NCBI GenBank assembly: GCA_003486675.1
Contig: DNGG01000045.1
Coordinates: 1,197-12,160 of the forward strand
DNA length: 10,964 nt
Source: Cyanobacteria bacterium UBA11372
GTDB taxonomy: Bacteria; Cyanobacteriota; Cyanobacteriia; Cyanobacteriales; Aerosakkonemataceae
Direction: 5' to 3'
This document shows, in pieces, positions 6,289 through 10,964 of this stretch (positions within the stretch are counted from its first letter, which is position 1; each line of letters opens with the position of its first letter). The translations under genes were made by a program, and so were the position numbers. The notes beneath the pieces were generated by a model, which was not told the DNA's origin, did not search any database, and saw nothing but the letters and a program-made list of their open reading frames with translations.

Positions 6289-7257
6289 ATGATTTCAAAA
6301 CGTTTTTTGTTGCTCAACTTAGGGTTAGCTATTTTATGCTTGGCTTCTGGATGCGATCGCCAAACTAAAATCGTCACCCACAAAAATCTTGAATATACCA
6401 GCTATGCCACTAAACAAGGAAAACAAAAACTGCTTTTAGATTTGTTTTTACCTGAGCAAAAATCATCTCAACCCTTGCCAGTTGTGATTTATATCCACGG
6501 GGGCGGGTGGTTGTCAGGAAGTAAGGATTTATGCCAAAAAAACATTCAAAAACGGCAAGGAATGGAGAAATTTATCCAGCGAGGATATGCCTTAGCTTGT
6601 ATTAATTATAGATTGAGCGATCGCGCACTTTTTCCCGCTCAAATCCAAGACGCTAAAACAGCCGTTCGCTGGTTAAAAAAAAATGCCAATAAATATAATT
6701 TAAACCCCGATAAAATTGGAGCTTGGGGTGAATCTGCGGGGGGTCATTTGAGTGCTTTATTAGGAACCTCAGCGGGAGTTAAAGAACTGGAAGGAAATCC
6801 CAAAAATCCCCAATTCTCTAGCCGCGTCCAAGCCGTTGTTAACCTATTTGGGCCAACAGATTTTACCAAAGTTCCCCCCGCTTTCGATCAACCTTATACA
6901 CCTGCTGTTGAGAAATACAAACAAAGACCTTGGTATCATTATACAAAGGTGACGAATCGATTGCTAGGTGCCCCAGTATCCAAAAACCTTAAATTAGCAA
7001 ACTTGGCTAACCCTATTACTCACATCGATGCCAACGATCCCCCCTTTTTAGTTGCTCATGGTGCCTTAGATGAAACCGTACCCTTAAGTCAAAGTGAGTT
7101 ATTAGTTAAAGCTTTGCAAGCGAAAGGTGTCGAGGTTACATACATTCAAGAGCCAAAACGAGGCCATTATTTTGGTGGAGATAAAGGCGAATACTTTGCC
7201 CCCAAATATATCGATATGATGCTGAATTTTTTTGATACTCATTTGAAAGATAGGTAA
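6289..7257 (+). CDS. Lipoprotein alpha/beta hydrolase (BD-FAE / esterase-lipase type)
   Basis: Product of 322 residues. The N-terminus (KRFLLLNLGLAILCLASGC) is a lipoprotein signal with the lipidated Cys at 22, which predicts membrane anchoring facing the periplasm. The catalytic domain has the oxyanion-hole motif HGGGW (70-74), the nucleophile elbow GESAG with S149, acid D261 (HGALDETVP) and base H293 (RGHYFGG). This is the complete triad of the hormone-sensitive-lipase / feruloyl-esterase-like carboxylesterases. It probably cleaves small esters; the natural substrate is unknown. The TAA stop (7255-7257) is part of the first heptamer of the downstream array. The region upstream of the ATG is repeat sequence without a Shine-Dalgarno, so translation may be weak or coupled to unseen signals. 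Confidence 0.9.
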   Translation: MISKRFLLLNLGLAILCLASGCDRQTKIVTHKNLEYTSYATKQGKQKLLLDLFLPEQKSSQPLPVVIYIHGGGWLSGSKDLCQKNIQKRQGMEKFIQRGYALACINYRLSDRALFPAQIQDAKTAVRWLKKNANKYNLNPDKIGAWGESAGGHLSALLGTSAGVKELEGNPKNPQFSSRVQAVVNLFGPTDFTKVPPAFDQPYTPAVEKYKQRPWYHYTKVTNRLLGAPVSKNLKLANLANPITHIDANDPPFLVAHGALDETVPLSQSELLVKALQAKGVEVTYIQEPKRGHYFGGDKGEYFAPKYIDMMLNFFDTHLKDR

Positions 7258-7351
7258 TTGCTAATTGCTAATTGCTAATTGGTAATTGCTAATTGCAAGA
7301 AAAGCTAATACAGCATTTTTTTCGCTCGAGCCATTAGCCATTAGCCATTAG
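7254..7351. repeat. Paired inverted heptamer arrays after the hydrolase gene
   Basis: The left arm 7254-7295 has six GTAATTG/CTAATTG units; the spacer is 7296-7330; the right arm 7331-7351 has three CCATTAG units, opposite in orientation. The arms differ at about one base in seven, so the RNA could still fold into a long hairpin between the convergent hydrolase and amidase genes. It could serve both genes as a transcription end. Confidence 0.92.
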
Positions 7352-7365
7352 CCCCAAGTTAATAG

Positions 7366-8385
7366 TTAACCGGCTGTTTCCCGCAGCCATTTTAAAATCG
7401 CTCTGCCAACTGCCTCTCCGCCGCGCTTGCTCCAATCTCTGGCGTTAGGCACGCGCACGCTGATAAAGTACAGCAATGCCAGCACAGAAACGCGCACGTT
7501 GGTATCTTCTGCGCCGCTTAAGATCTGCAAAGACTGACGCGGATCTCTCCCGCCAGCAATGCGATCGCGTATACCCAATTCTTTGGCAATCTCTGCACTC
7601 ATAATCGCCGATAACCGCAAATCCGCCGGATCGGTTTTCCTGCGCTCCACCAAGACTTCTGCCCCTTGGGCGCTGCTGGTAGCGCTGTTATGGTGGATCG
7701 AACAGAATACGTCGTGACCCGCCGCCAGCTTACCTATGTTATAAAGACTGCCTGCTGCATCCGTAATTACACAGGGAACCCCCGCCGCATCAATCGTTGC
7801 CTTAGCAGCACGAGCCGCAATGAAGTTTAAATCGTATTCCGAGACGCCATTTACCCCCGGCACTCCCGGATCGCCTTGACCGTGACCGACTTCCAGCATC
7901 ACCCCTTTAGCACGCCAAATGCGGTATTTCTCCAGGAGTTGGCGAGCTTCCGGAACCAGACGCAACACCTTGGCGATGTATTCTTCCTTGATTGCCTTGT
8001 CTTTTTCGCTACCATCAAACGGCCCGCCGATGTATCCCGCATAAGCGATAAATCGGATAAAAGCTTCCGGGGTGCTGTTGTTTTGTCGCCAACCTTGGTA
8101 GGGGGCGCGATCAATAAATACCCAATAACCTTTGACCGTATTTTCTAGATTGGCAAACTTGCAATAGATATCTGTACCATCACTTGCCGTGTACTCGACG
8201 GGAGTCGCAACCTGCGCCATTTCCGGGCGGTATTTCATGCCGTAGGGGTTAGCGTGGAGTTTGTACAATTCCGATGTTCCCCGCCCCGATTCAAGAATCG
8301 CTTGCGCTAATTGAATCACTTTCAGACGCTCAAACTCAATCGGGGTTTGGGCTAGGGTTTTCACAAACGCATCCCAACTAAACAT
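7366..8385 (-). CDS. Two-domain peptidoglycan hydrolase: glucosaminidase-like plus Amidase_3
   Basis: Product of 339 residues. The N-terminal domain (about 1-150) fits the FlgJ/GH73 glucosaminidase fold: QAILESGRGTSEL, with E32 as the candidate acid, then NPYGMKY and the FANLENTVKGYWVFI segment. The C-terminal domain (160-339) is N-acetylmuramoyl-L-alanine amidase type 3: GHGQGDPG (H168), NGVSEYDLN (E183) and CSIHHN (H231) supply the three zinc ligands. The catalytic Glu normally found in a VLVE-type strand is Leu here (VSVLALLYFI, L304), judged by eye. No signal peptide is visible, so export or release would need another route, as in endolysins. AAGG lies 7 nt before the ATG. Likely role: cutting cell-wall glycan and peptide links, or binding the wall if the amidase half is dead. 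Confidence 0.88.
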   Translation of the reverse strand: MFSWDAFVKTLAQTPIEFERLKVIQLAQAILESGRGTSELYKLHANPYGMKYRPEMAQVATPVEYTASDGTDIYCKFANLENTVKGYWVFIDRAPYQGWRQNNSTPEAFIRFIAYAGYIGGPFDGSEKDKAIKEEYIAKVLRLVPEARQLLEKYRIWRAKGVMLEVGHGQGDPGVPGVNGVSEYDLNFIAARAAKATIDAAGVPCVITDAAGSLYNIGKLAAGHDVFCSIHHNSATSSAQGAEVLVERRKTDPADLRLSAIMSAEIAKELGIRDRIAGGRDPRQSLQILSGAEDTNVRVSVLALLYFISVRVPNARDWSKRGGEAVGRAILKWLRETAG

Positions 8386-8431
8386 GAAATTGCCTTGAGA
8401 AACGATAGCTTAAATCATAACCTGAGCGGCA

Positions 8432-8652
8432 AGAAACTCGGTTTCTCTTTAAAGTTGCTGACTTTGACAGGGAATTTTTGCCCACAACTGCATCAACGGA
8501 GAATCAAAAACTCGGCGCTAGAAACCGGGTTTCTCTAAGAAACCCGGTTTCTGTCCAGATCTATCCTGCCATCTACATCCAGTGACAGCCAATTTTTTCT
8601 TGCCACTCCATCAACCCCAAACCAACAACTTTGCGCTAGAAACCGGGTTTCT
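8432..8652. repeat. Cluster of AGAAACCGGGTTTCT palindromes
   Basis: This fills most of the 275-bp gap 8386-8660, which has no supported gene. Copies lie at 8432-8446 (imperfect), 8520-8534, 8538-8552 (exact reverse complement of the previous one, 3-nt loop) and 8638-8652. The 20-bp string GCGCTAGAAACCGGGTTTCT is identical at 8515-8534 and 8633-8652, and the flanks are loosely similar, which suggests old tandem duplication. 8520-8552 forms a strong hairpin downstream of the 8661-9152 gene and may end its transcript, though no close T tract follows. Confidence 0.85.
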
Positions 8653-8660
8653 GTCCAAAT

Positions 8661-9152
8661 TTAATCCTCATCTTCATCTTCCGGCGATCGCGTCAGAATA
8701 TCAAACACCACCGCTGCGCCAAATTCATTTTTCCGATCGATTTCTTTCACCCGCGCTGCTATTTCTTTGGCTGGTTCTAGCTGCCCCAATCGGGCTAAAA
8801 TAAAGCCAGAACCTGCATAAGCACTTAAATATAACCTAATTAACTGCTCATTTTGCCGCTCGCTCAATATCGGCTTCAGTTCCTGCCAATCATCGGGAAA
8901 TTTTTCTGTTTCTTTAACAATATCGATCACTTTGTCCGCCGCTTCCAGTGCTTGGGGAAACTTATTTTTATAGAAAAAGAACCTATACGCCGTCACCAAA
9001 ACGTCTATATTTTCCGAACTTTTAGCCAATGCTTCGTTGATGTATTTCTCGGCTATTGGGGTATTGTCCCAGTTATCTGCTGCCAACTTCAACAAGTTTT
9101 TGACATCCGCGGGAACTTGATACCATGAATATCTTTCTTCAGCAACTAACAT
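8661..9152 (-). CDS. Hypothetical helical-repeat (TPR-like) protein
   Basis: Product of 163 residues. It is almost wholly alpha-helical, with pairs of helices that resemble tetratricopeptide units: AEKYINEALAKSSENIDVLVTAYRFFFYKNKFPQ region (about 35-67), FPQALEAADKVIDIV (66-80) and SGFILARLGQLEPAKEIAARVKEID (114-138). The protein ends in an acidic tail (SPEDEDED). There is no signal peptide or membrane segment, so it is probably cytosolic and binds a partner protein. I do not recognise the family and give no function. The gene follows ctaE in the same direction, separated by 98 bp of heptamer arrays. Only a weak AGG is seen before the ATG. Confidence 0.8.
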   Translation of the reverse strand: MLVAEERYSWYQVPADVKNLLKLAADNWDNTPIAEKYINEALAKSSENIDVLVTAYRFFFYKNKFPQALEAADKVIDIVKETEKFPDDWQELKPILSERQNEQLIRLYLSAYAGSGFILARLGQLEPAKEIAARVKEIDRKNEFGAAVVFDILTRSPEDEDED

Positions 9153-9163
9153 TTTGAGGAACC

Positions 9164-9249
9164 TGGTAATGGGTAATTGGTAATTGGTAATTGGTAATTG
9201 GTAATTGGGTCATAGCGATTACCCATTACCCATTACCCATTACCAATTA
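9164..9249. repeat. Paired inverted heptamer arrays between ctaE and the TPR-like gene
   Basis: The left arm 9164-9210 has six TGGTAAT/GGGTAAT units; the spacer is 7 nt (9211-9217); the right arm 9218-9245 has four ATTACCC/ATTACCA units. The right arm ends about 5 bp from the ctaE stop codon. The near-complementary arms would fold into a hairpin right after ctaE in the transcript. Confidence 0.93.
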
Positions 9250-9250
9250 A

Positions 9251-9892
9251 TTAAAACTGGGTCATGATGTACAGCAAGGTAAACAGGATTACCCAGATGA
9301 TATCTACAAAGTGCCAGTAGATTTCTGCCATCTCGATGCCTGTATGCTTGGTATTGGAATAATGTCCGGGACGACGAGAACGCCACAAAACACCCAAAAT
9401 TAGCAATAGCCCCACGAATACGTGCAAACCGTGGAAACCAGTCATCATGTAGAAACAGTTAGAAAAGATGTTCGTGGTCAAACCATATCCCAGGGTCAAG
9501 TATTCGTAAGCTTGACCGCCCAAGAATATGGCACCCATGATGGCGGTGATAATATACCACAGGCGCATTCCTTTGACATCATTCTTTTTAATTGCCGTAT
9601 CGCCTATGTGAATGACGAAACTGCTAGAAACCAGAATGATGGTGTTAATTGTCGGCAAGAATAATTCGACTTCTGTACCTTCGGGAGGCCAAACTTCGGC
9701 GCCGCCGCGCAAGATTAAATAGGTGGCGAACAGTGCCCCAAACATCAGAGATTCGGAAATCAGGAACGTTAGCAGTCCCAAAACCCGAAAATCTCCATGT
9801 TCTTCATGGGCGTGGTCGGTGGATACCGCTGTTGCTGGCGGGACGGATGAGTTAACAATAACTTCGGGTGGGTTAACAGTTGAACCTTGCAT
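9251..9892 (-). CDS. ctaE: Cytochrome c oxidase subunit III
   Basis: Product of 213 residues, the length of the short cyanobacterial form. After a hydrophilic N-terminus of about 35 residues (with HAHEEHGDFR) come five membrane segments. Family signatures are seen in TFLISESLMFGALFATYL, in ATYLILRGGAEVWPP, in the GFHGLHVFVGLLLI segment and in the C-terminal YWHFVDIIWVILFTLLY. Subunit III is a non-catalytic core part of the aa3-type oxidase that stabilises subunit I in the thylakoid and/or plasma membrane. AAGGAG lies 4 nt before the ATG, directly next to the end of the repeat array. It is read after ctaD, 154 bp downstream, in what is normally the operon ctaC-ctaD-ctaE. Confidence 0.97.
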   Translation of the reverse strand: MQGSTVNPPEVIVNSSVPPATAVSTDHAHEEHGDFRVLGLLTFLISESLMFGALFATYLILRGGAEVWPPEGTEVELFLPTINTIILVSSSFVIHIGDTAIKKNDVKGMRLWYIITAIMGAIFLGGQAYEYLTLGYGLTTNIFSNCFYMMTGFHGLHVFVGLLLILGVLWRSRRPGHYSNTKHTGIEMAEIYWHFVDIIWVILFTLLYIMTQF

Positions 9893-9900
9893 AGCTCTCC

Positions 9901-10044
9901 TTGGTAATTGTTAATTGGGAATTGGTAATTGGGAATTGGGAATTGGGAATTGGTAATTGGTAATTGGTAATTGCAGATCTAATCTAAAATTACCCATTAC
10001 CCATTACCCATTACCCATTACCCATTACCCATTACCCATTACCA
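9901..10044. repeat. Paired inverted heptamer arrays filling the ctaD-ctaE gap
   Basis: The left arm 9901-9973 has ten TTGGTAA/TTGGGAA/TTGTTAA units; the spacer is 17 nt (9974-9990); the right arm 9991-10044 has seven exact TACCCAT units plus TACCA. It takes up 144 of the 154 bp between the two oxidase genes. Arms pair with about one mismatch per seven bases. On the minus strand the array ends right against the ctaE Shine-Dalgarno. Confidence 0.95.
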
Positions 10045-10046
10045 AA

Positions 10047-10964
10047 TTAATTCACTGACACAGTAGGTTCCGTCGCGGTAGCTGGATTTTCTTCAGCACT
10101 GCGACCATTCATACCATAGTCGTATGGGCCGTGAGTGACAACGGGTAACACTTCCCAGTTTTCGATTAACGGGGGCGAGTCGGTTGTCCATTCTAGGGTC
10201 AGACCTTTCCAGGGGTTACCTTCAGCTTTTGGTCCTGCTATCCAACTCGCGATCGCGTTGATGTAAAACGGAATTACCGACAGACCCAGGACGATCGCAC
10301 CATAAGTGCAAATCTGGTTGATAGTAGTAAATTGCGGGTCGTACATGGCGACGCGGCGAGGCATCCCTTGCAAACCTAACTGGTGCATCGGTAGGAAGGT
10401 CAGGTTAGTACCGATGAAGGTAAGGATAAAGTGAATCCGCCCCAGGGTTTCGTTCATCATCCGTCCGGTGATTTTGGGGAACCAGTGGTAGATACCTGCG
10501 TAAATACCAAACACCGAACCGCCAAATAGTACGTAGTGGAAGTGAGCCACCACAAAGTAAGTATCGTGGACGTGAACGTCAAAGGGAGCATTACCCAGCA
10601 TAACGCCGCTCAGGCCGCCCATGACGAACATTGCCAGCAAGCCGATAGCGAAGAGCATGGCGCTGGTGTAGCGGATTTTACCACCCCACAAAGTAGCCGT
10701 CCAGCTAAAGATTTTTACTCCGGTGGGAACTGCAACGATCAGGGTAGAAACGGTGAAGAACATCCGCATCCAGGCAGGGGTGCCGCTGGTAAACATGTGG
10801 TGTACCCAGACGAACAGCCCCACAAAGCAGATGGCTAAGCTGGAATATGCAATCGCTTTATACCCAAAAATCGGCTTACGCGCGTGTACCGGAATCACTT
10901 CCGACATAATCCCGAAAATCGGCAGAATCATCAGATACACTGCCGGGTGGGAATAAAACCAGAA
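10047..10964 (-). CDS. ctaD: Cytochrome c oxidase subunit I (partial; N-terminus beyond the window)
   Basis: The frame is open to the window edge, giving the last 305 residues; a GTG at 10940 is internal, not the start. Subunit I holds haem a, haem a3 and CuB and reduces O2 while pumping protons. Visible hallmarks in order: FWFYSHPAVY (CuB His and the cross-linked Tyr; the YS in place of the usual Glu marks an A2-type haem-copper oxidase), VHHMF (two further CuB ligands, near 10797-10802), VPTGVK (K-channel Thr and Lys), and HDTYFVVAHFHYV (haem a3 and haem a His, near 10535-10545). The rest is the normal C-terminal membrane segments and a polar tail. ctaE follows downstream; ctaC is expected upstream, outside the window. 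Confidence 0.98.
   Translation of the reverse strand, partial: FWFYSHPAVYLMILPIFGIMSEVIPVHARKPIFGYKAIAYSSLAICFVGLFVWVHHMFTSGTPAWMRMFFTVSTLIVAVPTGVKIFSWTATLWGGKIRYTSAMLFAIGLLAMFVMGGLSGVMLGNAPFDVHVHDTYFVVAHFHYVLFGGSVFGIYAGIYHWFPKITGRMMNETLGRIHFILTFIGTNLTFLPMHQLGLQGMPRRVAMYDPQFTTINQICTYGAIVLGLSVIPFYINAIASWIAGPKAEGNPWKGLTLEWTTDSPPLIENWEVLPVVTHGPYDYGMNGRSAEENPATATEPTVSVN

Noticed and set aside
8582..8803. 73-codon rightward frame near the palindrome cluster
   Set aside because: It runs through a palindrome repeat and antisense into the TPR-like gene, with no recognisable protein features.
9901..10044. CRISPR array
   Set aside because: The repeats are 7 nt, tandem without unique spacers, and no cas gene is near.
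10938..10940. GTG as start of ctaD
   Set aside because: The frame stays open to the window edge and encodes FWFYSHPA just before it, the CuB ligand motif of subunit I, so the GTG is an internal Val.

Overview
The window reads as chromosomal DNA of a filamentous cyanobacterium, probably of the Oscillatoria/Microcoleus/Phormidium type. Three things point there: the palindrome GCGATCGC (HIP1) occurs about fourteen times; tandem heptamer repeats (TTGGTAA, TTGCTAA, TGGGTAA and variants) fill the gaps between genes; and the genes include a PEP-CTERM protein, a fused ModBC and a ctaD-ctaE pair. This assignment is inference from signature and gene content, not from a marker gene.

Region 1 (1-4185) is a molybdate module. 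A small leftward gene (62-487) encodes a ribbon-helix-helix DNA-binding domain fused to a Mop molybdate-binding domain. It is divergent from a rightward set modA (604-1404), cupin/thiol-dioxygenase-like gene (1419-2063) and modBC (2191-4143, permease and ATPase in one chain). The 116-bp divergent gap holds four TACCAA half-sites spaced at roughly helical-turn intervals, a plausible operator for the regulator. The linker between the ModB and ModC halves is built almost entirely from three kinds of repeat DNA, including a heptamer array whose copy number would set the reading frame of ModC.

Region 2 (4151-7257) holds a leftward secreted PEP-CTERM-like protein with a calcium-loop motif (4153-4848), convergent with modBC, and a divergent MFS transporter (4989-6167) followed by a lipoprotein alpha/beta hydrolase (6289-7257). 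A good sigma70-type promoter (TTGTCA, 17 bp, TATATA) serves the PEP-CTERM gene and fixes its start at 4848 rather than further upstream.

Region 3 (7366-9152, leftward) has a two-domain peptidoglycan hydrolase (glucosaminidase-like plus Amidase_3, apparently lacking the usual catalytic Glu) and a small helical-repeat protein of unknown role, separated by a gap rich in AGAAACCGGGTTTCT palindromes.

Region 4 (9251-10964, leftward) is the end of an aa3-type cytochrome c oxidase operon: ctaE (complete) and ctaD (cut by the window edge, so its N-terminus and presumably ctaC lie beyond 10964).

Four gaps (6154-6285, 7254-7351, 9164-9249, 9901-10044) share one architecture: a heptamer array, a short unique spacer, then an array in the opposite orientation. 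These repeats touch or contain stop codons of neighbouring genes. No gap without a gene exceeds 300 bases; the largest (8386-8660) is described as a repeat region.
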